Source: Sinonovacula constricta
Taxonomy: Eukaryota > Mollusca > Bivalvia > Cardiida > Solecurtidae
NCBI GenBank assembly: GCA_007844125.1
Contig: CM017570.1
Location: 52,689,292-52,753,291 of the forward strand
Length of the DNA stretch: 64,000 nt
Direction of reading: 5' to 3'
A program made the position numbers and the translations under genes. Position 1 is the stretch's first letter, and every line of letters starts with the position of its first letter. Positions 1 through 13,689 of this stretch are shown piece by piece. The notes beneath the pieces are model-generated. The model searched no databases, was not told where the DNA came from, and saw only the letters and a program-made list of their open reading frames with translations.

Positions 1-527
<527 letters not shown>

Positions 528-3500
528 TGTACAAATCATTATGTCGCTCTGAGTTGCCGAAAGCATGAAGAGTTTATTTACTCAACATCAATAGCACTAC
601 ACCAATCAAAGCTGCTTGTGTGAAATCTATTGTAATGCACTACATGTTTATATGTACCATAATTATACCGACATAGAGATTCTTTGTTATATTTTACAAA
701 TTATAAAAAATACACTTGCTATAAATGGTTCAAGATAATGGATAATGGATATCTAATAACTTACACTTTCTGCACACTATTTAATAAATAAATAATAAAA
801 CGTCATATATAAACGTTCCTAATCAATTTTATTGTTCATCTTATATCTTTGTAACGCTCTTATTGCAATGGCATACCACATCTATATTGGATTTGTTTAT
901 AAACAGCATCATTCACAAAAAACGGCCTAAAGTTAAAAGGAGAAATACACAACATTTGACACTGGAATTGTTAAATTGTTGATACTGAAACCCTAATTTA
1001 AACGCCACCAATCATCGAAAGAAAAACCTTAGAAATTTGGTACGCATATATTTCAAACAGTGGACTTGTTTTAAAAACAACACTACTTAATTATGTACTT
1101 TTTATTCAACAGGTCAATGTGCTACATCTTTTCTAAACGAACTATTTATGAGTTTTACAAGGTGCCCTCCATCTCTCCATGAATCAGATGGTCGGACAAA
1201 CATTGTAACACCCAAAGGCTGAGAGTAAACTCCCTATAGCTTTATATTGTTATATTGTTCTTATTGTAACAAGCAAAACTATATCAGTTAACAGTTCACA
1301 TACATTACCAGTGACAGCCTTACTCAATAAGCAACAAGAAACAAATATAAGGTTGTTTAAAGTCGTCCTGTTAATTGGAACTATTTACAGTCTTTAACTT
1401 TATTTGTCACATGCACAATTAGACAACTATTTACAACGTGTTGTTTAAAGATTGATGCTATGAGCAGTTCTTATATTCACAGAACTTTTTAATCAAAACA
1501 AAGAAAACATTATCAATATTGACACAGCTTGCATGGGTTAATACATAAATTTTAATTTATTTACATAACTATATCATTACTTAATTATCAATTTCTGGAT
1601 ACAAAGATAAGGCAAATTAAGTTAGTATGGACTGGTATCTTTGCTATGATCTATTGACATACAATATGACAACGGATAAATATGTATGTACAACCTTATT
1701 TATACAAAATATACTATTATAAACCGCATTTAAAAATTAGTACAAGGTTAGAAACTGGCACGATGTCATATGTTTAAATTTATCGTACACTATGTCGTAG
1801 TCATCTTGTATTGAACTTTTCTGAAAGTCACAAATGTACATGTTTTCCATTAGTCTGCCACTATTCGCTGTTATTGTAATTATACCTGCTTATAAAATCG
1901 AGTTATATACACGATTCCTTTCGTACGACCTTACTTTAAACGACTAAAGACAGTAAACGCTATAACACATACATATTATACTTTATACTACATGGATACA
2001 GAGGCGATACAGTGGCGTAGTTCCCTTTAGGTACTTAAGGCCCCGGGCTAGCAAATTGTGAAACAGTGAACTATGCAACATCCATTCAATTGCGTATCAT
2101 TTAAAGCATGGCAAACATGACAACGTTATAAGGAACGTTTCTCTCCCTTGAAACGCTGTTATGGCAGTGTTATATATTTCCTTTCCATATCCTACCTTTA
2201 AGTTTATTTTTAAGTTGACACTGTTTCGATTTCATTTCGGTTTCAATATAGTGTTTTGGCTTTATTCGGTCTATTATAGTTAGTTAATCATTTAGTTGAA
2301 TAAGGTACCTTAAGTCTAATGTACAAATTGTGTCCTTAATCACACACGATGACTGTAGTAAGTATGCACAGGAATTATATTAACATAAATGTTAGAAGGG
2401 AAAAAAAGTATGCTGAAATTCGAAAGCTCAGTCAATGATGTAATTTAAAAAATAGGATTTAAATGCTAATTGTGTTCTTGCTAAATTCTAGCATTACATA
2501 TAGCGATTATTCAATCCAGTAGCAGAGGGACATGAGACACATTGTTATGCTGCCACTTCACTAGCAAAATAAACTTTTAATAAAATACATTACATAAATT
2601 TAATTTTAACCCATCTTGGGGAAATTGTCTTGGGCTTGGTCAAAATTTATCTCAGAACATCTCCGGCGTTTAAGAAATGGATATTTCATGTAGAGCATGA
2701 ACCAAGACTCTTTATTAGCAAATGTGTACAATTGTACACAAAATTAATACCCAACATTTAAGGAAAATCCACTCGTGCAGTTTGGGATATAGTATGACAG
2801 GTAAAATGCAAAAAAGTGCGAAAAACACTAATAGGAACTTTCATGTCTTTCATGTAAAGCATAAACATGGAAAGTATAATTTGCTAACATTTTTCAAACA
2901 TTACTTTTCTGAATGTTTGGCCCGAGATATGTGGCAAAACGCCCACGGGTAAGGACACCCTAAAATTCCCCAAGGGTGCATTCCCCGGATCCGACCAGTC
3001 GCGGTCCCACCAGTCGCAGACAGTACAACAGTTTAGATCCAGCTGTGCCCCTGACAAACAACATGTCATTGATAAGTGTTAATACACTCTTTTACAAACA
3101 AACAATATTTTAATGGTAAGCAACTAGATAAAATTTAGGTTATACACGATTCCTCTTACAAAGTTTACGTACCCGTAATTGTTAATGTAAGATAAAATCG
3201 TCACTTTACTATTAACACACCTGCATTTTTATGATCAAAGTCTAATTGAATATAAAGTTGTCATATCTCGATAGGGGATTGAAATACCTTTTATCAATCA
3301 GCTTTTCATCGATCTAGCTATTACACGTTTCATTTTACAACATCATCACTGATATTTGATTCACTGCTGGTGGAACTGTAATGAACAATTTCAAATTATT
3401 CATATTTATATCTATTCTTTGTTTGTATTCGGCATTGAACATTCATTTTATTTTTGCCACAAAATTGAAGGCATGCTTGTCGCGGTCACAATTGGTAAAA

Positions 3501-3660
3501 CAAAATAATATTTAAGTGGAATGATGATTTGCCACCATTAAACTGTCAGACATGATTGCATTTATGCACATACCTTCAGATGCACCACGATTGTTAATAG
3601 ATGTATCCAAGAGAACATTGCATAACATTAAGTATACTATGTTATATTTCATATAAATAT
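528..3660. other. AT-rich non-coding stretch
   Basis: No open frame of convincing length or composition and no repeat array. Short ORFs near 2722-3069 have no recognisable pattern and I treat them as chance. Confidence 0.6.
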
Positions 3661-3667
3661 CAGCTGC

Positions 3668-3950
3668 CCGTCCGTGTTGACACATACAAGACCTCTCTTG
3701 TACTCTGTCACATACAGTCGGTCACCGGGACCGTTCAGGGCGACTCCTGAGATGCCGTTGATGTCAGAGGATGTCTAACCGTTAGTGTTCTTGAGGCAGA
3801 TCTCCCGCAGCTTCCGGCCGCCCATCAAGCCGTGTACGTACAAGGTGTTACCACCCCACCCAGCAGCACTGTTCAATATACCGCCGTGACCATGGATACT
3901 GGTGGTCTTATGTCCCAGCACGACAATCCGTGTCCGGGTCAGACTAACTA
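3668..3950 (-). pseudogene. Beta-propeller (NHL/TRIM-like) fragment, copy 1
   Basis: The minus strand reads as protein over about 90 codons with one in-frame TAG. It contains 'NTLYVHGLMGGRKLREIC', then the stop, then 'NGPGDRLYVTEYKRGLVCV'. The 'LYVTEY..GLVCV' pattern is typical of a blade of a C-terminal NHL-type beta-propeller as found in TRIM and related proteins. The stretch is much more GC-rich than its surroundings, which supports former coding function. No upstream exon is visible. A diverged copy lies at 9515-9844. What is seen is the reading frame, the stop and the duplicate; the propeller identity is inferred from the motif. Confidence 0.55.
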
Positions 3951-4489
3951 CGTACGAGTGGACTTGGGTATAACCACAGGCAAACTGTAAATACAGAAAT
4001 GTAGACCAGAGTTAAACATTGATAATGTACTGATTGTGATGGTGACCAAATACACGTCTGCCTTGTTAATTTTAGTTAATAATGTAACCTGACCTAGGGG
4101 TAGGAGAAACAGTGCACTAATAAACTCTCTGGTGTCGTGGTGCAAGTGCGGTCAGTTTGCGGTGGTGTAAACATTGCCAGCGAAATAATCGTACACACAA
4201 CACTTTGAAAAAAATAAATGTAAATGTCAAGGCACAAGTTCCTTTAACAGAGTAAACATGGCCGGCGAAATACTTGTCCACATAACAACCAAGACATACA
4301 GAAATGTAAATCAGGTAAAAAGATACAACAAACAAAAGTGTAAACAGTTACTTCATGACAAACGTCGGTCAGGGTTGGCTAGCATGCTAGTGGTAACTGA
4401 TTCAGTGTGTTGGAACAATACGACGCATTAACCACTGGGAAATAACGATCTGTACACTTGACACGCTCGCTGTCATTCTTGCTCGTTTG

Positions 4490-4690
4490 AACCTTTTTTT
4501 TTAAATTTACATTATGATCATTATATTTACGTCCACCTATTTGGTGGAGGATGATGCCAGACACATGTCTGGGTAGAACCAACGGTGCACCACTAGTCAG
4601 AATCGCCTCGAACGGGACTCGAAACCACGCCGTGTAAGGCTAAGCAGTCAGATGAGTCATACATCGGCGGTTCAACTATTGAGTCTTTAT
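4490..4690 (-). mobile_element. tRNA-derived SINE, copy 1
   Basis: On the minus strand a B-box-like 'ggtttcgagtcccgttcgag' is followed by 'cagacatgtgtctgg' and 'cctccaccaaatagg'. The same order recurs at 16572-16830 and 49210-49380. The B-box is the internal RNA polymerase III promoter element of tRNA-derived SINEs. Confidence 0.65.
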
Positions 4691-5959
4691 TTATGCTTGA
4701 AAGTGTGAAAATGTAAATACATGGACATTTATATTTAAAATGGGAAACATACATGAAAGACAATTTTAAAGAGATTTCATTGATATCATGTCTTGCTATC
4801 TAATTTGATTACAAATAACAGTTTACGGTACACTTAATAGCAATTGATCTAACTAACGAACTTATATAAGGATCATGTTTAGCAGTTTTCAAACATTATG
4901 TTAATCGTAGATGAAGATAAGGCATCATAAAATTGCACAGATGTAAAAGTATTGTAATATTAAATTTTATACTTAACAAGACTTGTTTTGACACGTTTCC
5001 ACTAGACTCCTCGTCAAACTCATTTTACACTGGCATGCTTCGTGACCGCTCACCATGTTGTTTTTGTTTTTCGAATATTTATGACGTCATATTTTGTCGC
5101 AAGACGAATGGAATGTTTGCATCAGTTTGAATACATGTACGTGATAACAAATGTCCGAAAGTAATTACTATAAGATCAATGAGTGCAAGTTCTGAGTAAT
5201 ATATCCTGCTTATTTTTAATTGTGTAACTTTTAATTTTCTTTACCGTTTATCACAATAAGATATATGAACAATATCTGCACACGGACTGTCACATTAGAA
5301 AGCGTAGTGTAGCGTAACCTCACAAACCTACCAAGAACGGAGGTAACTGATGGTAACTGTATAGATCTAGATTAGAGTAATGGCCACGTATTAACGAAAT
5401 GAGGAAATGAATTTCAGCACGGGGTCACGTGGTTTTCTCTTCTTTATGGCTCATAAAATTTAGCTTATTGCATGGCTCGGATACGAAAAAGTCTAGAGGG
5501 GTGTTATGCTTTACTTTCCACGTGGATATTAACATCACCGAATAGCATTACGCGGGGCCATTTCATTCATCAATAATAAGGTTGCATGAGATATTGCTTT
5601 TTCTAAACTGTCGGATACCAGCTTATTTAAACAAAAAAATAACAAATATCATTGTCTTAGCATGTCGTGAAATCAACAGTGACCTTGACCAGACTTTACT
5701 CCCAAATCGACCACAAACGTAAACTTTCCATTCTTCTAACTCCCTAATGCCTGTCAAATGACGGCCGCAGCCAACTAATGGTCAACTAAGATTTAAAATA
5801 CAAATGAAAGGTATAAAATATTTCGAATATTTTGACAGAAATGTAAATTTACATGATGCGTGTGGTTTCCTGATAATTAATATAAGTTATTACTGAATGG
5901 CAATTTACACAAAGAATTTCGGCCTGTTTGTCTGTATGCCTTGATGTGTCATACTTTCA

Positions 5960-6317
5960 GTCGCTAAATTTACTACAATGTTAACTCTTTTAATCTATTT
6001 AATGTAAACTCCAGTCAGGTTTATATGAAATAGTTTTTTGTTACCATAACAATAAAGTCAGGCAATAATGTGTACATGTATGCAAACAGTATTTCAAGTG
6101 TACATCTCCTCCAATGTGGCATACTTACAGCATGTGTTTTTGTTCATTCATCTTCCGTCATTCTCTCCTTATTTCCCATTCTCCCTTCTATATCCATCTC
6201 TTTCATTTCCTTTTTCGTTAAATTATCCAAGTCTATTTCTTGTCACACTCTTGCTCCAGTCATTTGCTCATTTCCCTTTTATCCGGTCGGTCGGCTGCTC
6301 CACCCTCCCTCTGTCTT

Positions 6318-6378
<61 letters not shown>

Positions 6379-8400
6379 ATGTCTGCCTGTCTGCATGTTT
6401 GCCTCTCACTCTCAGGTTATTAATATTGTATCCATCTTCCTTCTGACCTGCTCATTGAGTGGACTTCTGTTTCTGGGATGTTTTTATTGCACAATTTAAT
6501 CTTTTTCGAAGGTGTTTCGTCTTTTGTAAAATATTTCTTTGTCTCTCCACTGCTTTCCTTCATCAAATATTTCATTTAATGTGTAATTTCATTACAGGTT
6601 AGTGTCGACAAGGAAATCTTTGTTAATATGAAGGTTATACAAACATTAAGAAAGAACATATCTTGGTTTAGGTATTGAAATATAGCGCGCGTTCAATGAT
6701 TATTAAAGCGCCTAGGACACAGTTTGGCTACGTTACTTTTCTATTCGTTGTGCATCAATCCGAAATATTGTTGAGTCATAACTCATTATGAAATAAAAAT
6801 TAAATTTGATTTACGTATGTATTCTGGCCTTGAAATCTCATGTTATCAAAAGGTTAGGAACAACAACCCCAGCCATCTAGTTCATAACTAAACAGCGCTT
6901 ACACGAAAACACATCATGTGCATACATCATGTATAAACAACTCAATGATTTGAGTAAATGCATCACAATCACGAAGCGAAGAAGGAGCGATCTAAGCGAT
7001 TAAATGATTCTCATATTTTTCTCTTCTTCCCACAAGTCTTTCTTATATTTTCACCCTTCTCAATTCGTTATTTTCTATTCATCATCTTTCTATTTCAGTT
7101 GTTGCCTTATTTTTTTTAAAAATTGCAATCTTGAGTGTACGTTTGGTAAATATTAATGTAAGCTGAATTTTACGATAAGGGGAATTCGGATTTCTGTCAT
7201 TTTATTTATCTTGTGGACACTGACATAAAAAGTGTACTATAATAGTCCATTGAGATATTAAAAATCAGGCACAGTCAGGGCCGTTTTACAATTTAACTGA
7301 TTGCCAAATATAGTAAATACTGTAAACGCGGACGTATTGTTTTTTTAAATATACAAATATACTAAGAAACAGATGACCTAGATTGCTTTCATTTATTTGA
7401 AAGAAAACACAATACTTTAAAAGTCCAAACTAAATATTTGAACGGCAGTTAAAAATCATAAACCCTACATGTGCAATTAAATACAGACAACTCATTTTTG
7501 TGCTAATATAAAATTGATGCATGATTATCTCCCATGTGTTGTACAATATTGGTTCTTCACAAAAACCCGCAAAATAATAATATGTACGTAGATCTAAGGG
7601 ACAGTAATCGGGAAACTTATTTTCGGCAGGTACCAACTATCAACCAAGTTTCTTTCTACGGTTGGGGCAGAAATCTTAAACACGAACACTACTGCACACA
7701 TGCTTTCCTTGCTTAGGTAAAAACAGACTTACCAACACATAAAAAGACATTCCATAGTGAAACTTGGTAAGATGTGAAGAAATTAAATATGATAACACTA
7801 TTCTAGATCGCTATTTCATGACTCTCGAGATTTATCTCCGTATCAGAGTCCGTATACGTATGTTGGGGAGGAGCTAGTTCCTATAAGCAGACTGAATATG
7901 TCTTGTAATGTAGGAATCAGAGGAAGACAATTTTAGCTGTCTCAGAAAAGTTTAATCAAATTCATGTTTAATGTGTATAGGTTTTTAAATATATAGATAG
8001 CACTTGCATTAAAATCTTCCAAATAAAGAAATATTGTTTAGTACATCCCCTTGTTGAGATCGACGGTCGATGTAGTTCGCCAATTTATCAATGAGGTTTC
8101 TTCAGATGAATAATTTCTGCCCAAAACTAAATCCGAATGGGAAGGTTCTTTTCCTCCAAAAAAGCATGTGCATACAAATAACATGTGTGTTAACTGCCTG
8201 ACAACAATTTAAATGAAATAAATGATTGTTTTTTTCCTTTAAAGACACTAGAAACATAATGTTTTCGACCCGGTTTTGCATGTACCTTAGCGAAGCTTTC
8301 CAACAATTTGCCTACCATAAATAATTGTAACATTATCTTATCCCTGTTTTAAGGAATAGGGACATATATTATGTATTCTTATTAGATAATTGCTTCTGTA
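5960..8400. other. Non-coding stretch with a (CT)n microsatellite
   Basis: AT-rich sequence. The only ordered structure seen is the CT repeat at 6320-6375 inside a pyrimidine-rich tract of roughly 6150-6380. The frames over that tract are low-complexity and not gene-like. Confidence 0.6.
6320..6375. repeat. (CT)n microsatellite
   Basis: About 27 perfect CT units inside a longer pyrimidine-rich tract. Confidence 0.95.
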
Positions 8401-8559
8401 ATGTCAGACAACTGTGTTAAGTTTCAAAGCTCTACCCTGAACGAGGTAAGAGAGAAAGATACAATTTTGACAAAACACTTAATGAAAGGTTGACGCCCGT
8501 CCGCTAGAAACGACATAGTCGAATCTAATAACCAGGATGTTACTAAAGAAAACCTGGTT

Positions 8560-8710
8560 ACAAAGAGAAAAGCCAAAACGCTGTTCGCATCACCGTTGTT
8601 GTTCAGGTTGTTGTTCTGGTTGTTGACGGCATCAATGCAATCCATGGCTTCCTAAGCAGTTGTATAAATCACAGCCACAAAATCTAATTGTAAAAATGCA
8701 GAACAGCGAC
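8560..8710 (-). pseudogene. Decayed exon fragment related to the 9515-9620 fragment
   Basis: The minus strand contains 'MDCIDAVNNQ' and later 'SVLAFLF', matching 'TDCIDAANTRN' and 'SCLAFLF' in the 9515-9620 fragment. The upstream residues 'VIYTTA' precede a TAG where the other copy has an open frame ('IYTIAKEA'). The nucleotide match continues through 'gagaaaagccaaa' and 'cggcatcaat'. The protein family is not recognised. Confidence 0.5.
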
Positions 8711-9173
8711 ACGGCTTTTCTTGTATGAAGAATTTAAGTATGGAAGCCACGGTTATACATATTCCCTTAATCAAAAGTTAAGACGCAGTCCAATATCTCG
8801 TTAAGATAACCCCATCCTACTTGGTTTATTTATAATCACATAAATGACTTAATCAGTTATCACAAACATTGGCATTACCTTATTTAGTATAATGTGATAT
8901 GTACTGTAATAATATATCAATGTGCAAATTGATATTATGCATACTATTATACATCACAACTTAAATGCCAATGACAGAAAATATACTTACTCTTTTCTCT
9001 TGTGGACCAATACAGCAACCAGTACTTGTTTACTGTGCCGCTTGATGGGCCTACACGCTTCAGTCTGTTGTTGTATTTATCTGTTATCACCATACAGCCG
9101 TCACTGAGGCGACAACTGTCAATTATACTACAATTCGTTTTATTTGGTATAAGTGGGCGTTGATCCGTCTTAA

Positions 9174-9465
9174 TTACTTAAAATAGTAAGGTGTTTTTTC
9201 CTGTGATGATTTTTCATCTGGTCTCTCTTTTGGCACATCAACTCGTTTCTCTTCTGGGTTTTTTTCTGCTCGACTGGCTCCTTGTCTGTCTGCTGTAGCA
9301 TGTACTGCCCTATCTATTGCTTCTCCAACAGCATCCAGTGAACTGATGTCTTGTGCTGACATCTTTGACGAGGTAATTAAAGCCGTGAAGAGAGTCATGA
9401 AGTTTCTGTATGAATCTGTCATGCTCGTAATACAAGCATTAACTCTTTGTGTAATTATCTGACAT
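9174..9465 (-). pseudogene. Helical/coiled-coil ORF fragment
   Basis: The frame from about 9465 down to the stop at 9174 contains 'ITQRVNACITSMTDSYRNF', then 'SSLDAVGEAIDRAV', and ends in a Lys/Glu-rich tail. It is amphipathic and charged, like the coiled-coil region of TRIM-type proteins, but no diagnostic motif is visible. It lies just downstream, on the same strand, of the fragment at 9515-9844 in a different frame. It may be another exon or a decayed part of the same gene. I do not recognise it with certainty. Confidence 0.4.
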
Positions 9466-9514
9466 TTTTTCCTAAGGATAACATGTTTTTCCTTCCTTTC
9501 TCAGTTCCTCGTTA

Positions 9515-9844
9515 TTAAAAGAGAAAAGCCAAACAGCTGATCGTATCAGCGTTGGGGTTCCTCGTGTTGGCGGCATCAATACAATCTGTAGCTTCCTTAG
9601 CAATTGTATAAATTTTAGCAACATATTCCGAAGGACCATTCATGGCGATGCTGAAGATAAAGGAGAATAAATCCCGGCCGTCTGTGTCCTTGCAAACCGC
9701 CAGGAACTTCCTAACATCATTCAAGTAATGTACGTACAATGTGTTACACAACCCAGCGTACAGAAGTCCGCCGTGACAAACAAGCAATGTGCCATGGCCC
9801 AGCTCAGTGGTTCGTGTCTGGGGCATCCTCACTGCGCTGTTCAC
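9515..9844 (-). pseudogene. Beta-propeller-like fragment, copy 2
   Basis: An open frame of 109 codons on the minus strand. It contains 'CHGGLLYAGLCNTLYVHYL', 'VCKDTDGRDL' and 'AMNGP', which line up with 'HGHGGILNSA', 'NTLYVHGL' and 'ALNGP' in the 3.7-kb fragment. After 'NGP' the two copies diverge, and this one continues with 'EYVAKIYTIAKEATDCIDAA', the part repeated at 8.6 kb. Whether the second half belongs to the same ancestral gene or is a fusion is unclear. No start or splice context supports an intact gene. Confidence 0.5.
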
Positions 9845-9849
9845 ATGGA

Positions 9850-11190
9850 TTTGTGTAGAACCTAATGCTTCTTAGATATACGAATATGTAGACCAAATAT
9901 TTGTTATAAATGTACATATTGGTTTAGTGACAAATACACGTGTGTATTTTTAATCGTATATAATGATCCTATTTAAAAGTAGATGGAAGACAAAAAGCAC
10001 AAATAAAGTGCTGATGTCGTGAACCAAGTTCTGTTTGTTTACGGTGAATAATTGTTTATGCAACAGCCTAGAAAAATATACGGTAAAGCAGCTCAACATG
10101 TAAAATATAATATGTAAACAAATGCCTATAATGTGACAAAAGTCAAGCGTTCATAAAACAAAACCTCTTGATGGGTTGGACAAAACATCCCACATGTTTT
10201 TGGCAGGGTGGACAACATGTCAATTTTTGAAAGGGTGGACAAAACATCCTACACCGATGTATGCTGTAATTTTTCTGTGTTTTTAGTTGATGCAAACGAT
10301 TTTTATTACCAATAATTTATGATATAAAAATATTCATTATACTGACAACATTTAAATCCCGCAGTATTAGCTACTGCAGTTTATTTTAATTTCTTCTACC
10401 TTGTTTTTCTATTGTATTCACCTCACCTACTTCAAAATAAAGCTACTATATTTTATCATTTTACTAATTAAGATTATGCTGTGCTATTTTCATTTTGTAA
10501 ATAATATGTATATATTTGTTTGTTGTATATCCATAAGTATCATGTGCTATGAGTTGTGTGCTATGTTACTTGTTTTATTTGAAAGGAAAGTCAGTTTAAC
10601 TATAAATGTGTCTTAATTATTTATTTAACATAATTTAATTATCGTAAAAGCGTTTGACCCTAACTTGATTATAAAGTGTCGTTTTCAGTTTAAAAAATAT
10701 ATATGTATAATATTTGTTTGTAATATTTGTTTTCGTGTTGTTGTTTTTTCTCTGTATGTATATGTATGTCACATTATTAAAATTTAACTTATTGCTTGTG
10801 TTTTGCTTATTAGACAATTATAATCTTATTTAATTTTTATTGAAAATTTAATTATTGAAACCCAATTTACGCTTAACAATCATTAACGGCAAAATTACAG
10901 TGAAATAGCATGCTTTTGGCAATACAAATTTGTTTGAAGATTAAATGAAGAACAGAGTTTGCAGGATTCGAAACTTTCTGAGTGTCCATCTTGACCAAAC
11001 TATAAGGTGTTTTGTTCACCCTGTCAAAAATGGCATGGAATGTTTTGCCCTTAGGATGCTCTGTTCGGTTCCCGATCAACACTGTCCCGACTGGACACTG
11101 CATTTGAACAAGTCAACTTTATAAATACTGAAAAAATACTGAAAAACACAAATATATACACTTGATATACTCGCTTTCCTCCCTGCACGG
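9850..11190. other. Non-coding AT-rich stretch
   Basis: No convincing coding frame. Two near-identical 'gtggacaa.acatc' motifs near 10.18-10.25 kb are the only local repeat seen. Frames at 10401-10616 and 10635-10817 are AT-driven. Confidence 0.55.
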
Positions 11191-11193
11191 ATT

Positions 11194-11723
11194 AGCTTGA
11201 TTAGGCGGGAGAGTCGCTATTTGTGTCTAAATGTTTGGAAATATAGATGCATGATGGGTCAGCTTGATTAGGCGGGAGAGTCGCTATTTGTGTCTAAATG
11301 TGTGGAAATATAGATGCATGATGGGTCAGCTTGATTAGGCGGGAGAGTCGCTACTTGTGTCTAAATGTGTGGAAATATAGATGCATGATGGGTCAGCTTG
11401 ATTAGGCGGGAGAGTCGCTACTTGTGTCTAAATGTGTGGAAATATAATTGCATGATGGGTCAGCTTGATTAGGCGGGAGAGTCGCTACTTGTGTCTAAAT
11501 GTGTGGAAATATAGATGCATGATGGGTCAGCTTGATTAGGCGGGAGAGTCGCTATTTGTGTCTAAATGTGTGGAAATATAGATGCATGATAGGTCAGCTT
11601 GATTAGGCGGGAGAGTCGCTACTTGTGTCTAAATGTGTGGAAATACAGATGCATGATGGGTCAGCTTGATTAGGCGGGAGAGTCGCTACTTGTGTCTAAA
11701 TGTGTGGAAATATAGATGCATGA
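11194..11723. repeat. 67-bp minisatellite, about 8 copies
   Basis: Units start at 11194, 11261, 11328 and every 67 bp to 11663. Each carries 'agcttgattaggcgggagag' followed by 'tcgcta' and a variable position (t or c) before 'ttgtgtctaaatg'. The copies are nearly identical, so the array is young. Confidence 0.95.
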
Positions 11724-11729
11724 ACATGT

Positions 11730-12890
11730 ATATTTAACACTTGAAACATAGATATATACGATAATCATTTAAAAGAAAGTTATGATTGCATTTACGCTTT
11801 GCTTTCATATTCGATTACAGATAAAAGATTACAGTAGATTGATTCAAGGAATTGTGAATCCTGCATCTGTAGTGATATTTCCACCTACAATAGAAAATAG
11901 AGACATAATTAGAGCTATGGTTTTAAACTGTATTTTATTAACAAATAACCATAGGGCGTTTTAAAATTGCATAGATATAAGATGATTATGTAATAAACAA
12001 ACTAATACTACAGAAGATACTGTATCATTTTCAAGTATTATTTCACTTCATATTTAGTTTACACGATGACCTTTGTGTGGTAATGATACTTAGAAGACAA
12101 ATGAGTGCAAGTTGTGAATAAAATATAATGTTTATGTAAAATGGTATCGATTTGAGAAAGGCTTTTTGTTTATAGCGGTATATGTACACCGTCTTCAAAA
12201 GTGCAGTTAATTGTACATTGAATTTTATGATTACCTAAAATGTAAAGTAGTTTAATTCTGTTCAAGAGTCTTGTCTTAGAGGTTCGGCAAATTTGAAATG
12301 TGTTGTATATCTTTCTATAGATGTATGGATATGCGGTCTTTGTACAATTGGTTCATTCTTAATGTAGTATCTAAAGTTTGGACCTTTACTCACTATAAAA
12401 ATCACACATTTATTAAGTGCAGCGTATCCTTAAAACAATACCCAGAGCTATGTCAACTTTAGGTAACACTATTGATCTCGGCTAGAATAAAGATCACGTA
12501 TAAACGAAAAGAGGGAATCATTATCACAAATAGATTATACTTTGAAACGAAAGAGCCGTTATATGTTTCTCCAAAACTATATTTTCGCTAATCATGGACA
12601 TGTTAAATTAAAGCAAAAGAAAGCTGTCATTACTGGGATAGCATGTCGTTAAACCTATCCTGAATAACAGTTACGTGATTAGATTGACCCTAAAGCGGCA
12701 TGTATCCTATTGCATGCATATCTTAATTCTGACGAATTAACAAACCACACCATCCCTTCTAAGTTCCCGAACGGCTGCCAAACGCCAACCGATGCCAACT
12801 TACGGTCAACTGTGGCTTAAAACATCGCGAAAAGTATTACTTTATAGACTATTTTGAATATGTCTAGCCAGAAATTTGGTTCACATTATA
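11730..12890. other. Non-coding stretch
   Basis: The second half (about 12.46-12.88 kb) aligns with 5.3-5.86 kb. No gene is seen. Confidence 0.55.
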
Positions 12891-12991
<101 letters not shown>

Positions 12992-13399
12992 GCTTGGGGT
13001 ACTGGGGTCCTTGGACATGTTCTTTCCTAGGACGCCCGTAGGTGCGTACATATATAATTCCAAAAAGTCAATGGTATTGCAAGTTTATTTACATTTTATA
13101 TTCGTTTACATGCTTTATCAGAAATATATATTTTATGTTTTGTCACTGTGTCGAGTATAAAATCGATGTTAATGCTGGAAGTTTTGTGGATATCAGATCT
13201 GTCAGACGATATATTAAAATACGTCATCGCTGGGGCTATTTTATTTCCAACTACTCTCATTTGGAATTTTTGGCTTTAGGTTGCCGAGGTTTTCATCTAC
13301 AGTACATGTTGCACATATGTTGATGGTTATTTTATTACTAGTTTTTTTTCTGAAAATAAGTTCATTTTATCCGTTTTAAATTATTATTTACACTGTTTG

Positions 13400-13680
13400 T
13401 TTGATAGGAAAACCTCCAGGAAGTGCCAGGTTGGAGTGCTCCACAAACCAGGTTTAAGCACCTCAGTCGGTCCCCAGTCGGTCCATTTGCCGACTGACCG
13501 TTCCAAGGCGGTAACTGCTGTTTCTTTTCTTTTTGTGTGCTATGTCTCGTCTCTGTTATTTTGTCACGTTTTATTTACGTTGTTTACCTTCGTCTAGGTT
13601 GTTAAGGTTTAAATATCTGTGGTAATTTTGATAGGACCTTTTCTTATTTACCTAGTAGTAAAACTTAGCCATTTTGGCCA
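13400..13680 (+). mobile_element. Fragment of the Polinton-like element family
   Basis: The plus strand here matches the reverse complement of about 57130-57340 within the large element at 53.2-60.7 kb. Shared words in order include 'gaccgttccaaggcggtaac', 'tgtctcgtctctgt', 'atatctgtgg' and 'attttgataggacctttt'. It corresponds to the end of one small membrane-protein ORF and the start of the next. The copy is isolated, with no terminal repeat nearby, so it is a truncated or older insertion. Confidence 0.7.
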
Positions 13681-13689
13681 ATGTATCAG

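Larger units (their letters stand above)
3600..5960. repeat. Segmental duplication, copy 1
   Basis: Several blocks match 9.5-12.9 kb in the same order and orientation: the propeller fragment (3.7-3.95 against 9.7-9.84 kb), 'gtagacca' followed by 'acaaatacacgt' (about 4.0 against 9.89 kb), 'aatgagtgcaagtt' (about 5.18 against 12.1 kb), and 'ggtcaact' with its flanks (about 5.78 against 12.8 kb). Divergence is high and the spacing has changed by indels, so this is an old tandem duplication. Confidence 0.6.
9500..12890. repeat. Segmental duplication, copy 2
   Basis: Partner of the 3.6-5.96 kb segment, with the matching blocks in the same order and orientation. It is longer than copy 1, partly because the 67-bp minisatellite lies inside it. 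Confidence 0.6.

Noticed and set aside
6068..6499. 143-codon Leu/Ser-rich frame
   Set aside because: Made by the CT microsatellite and its pyrimidine-rich flank.
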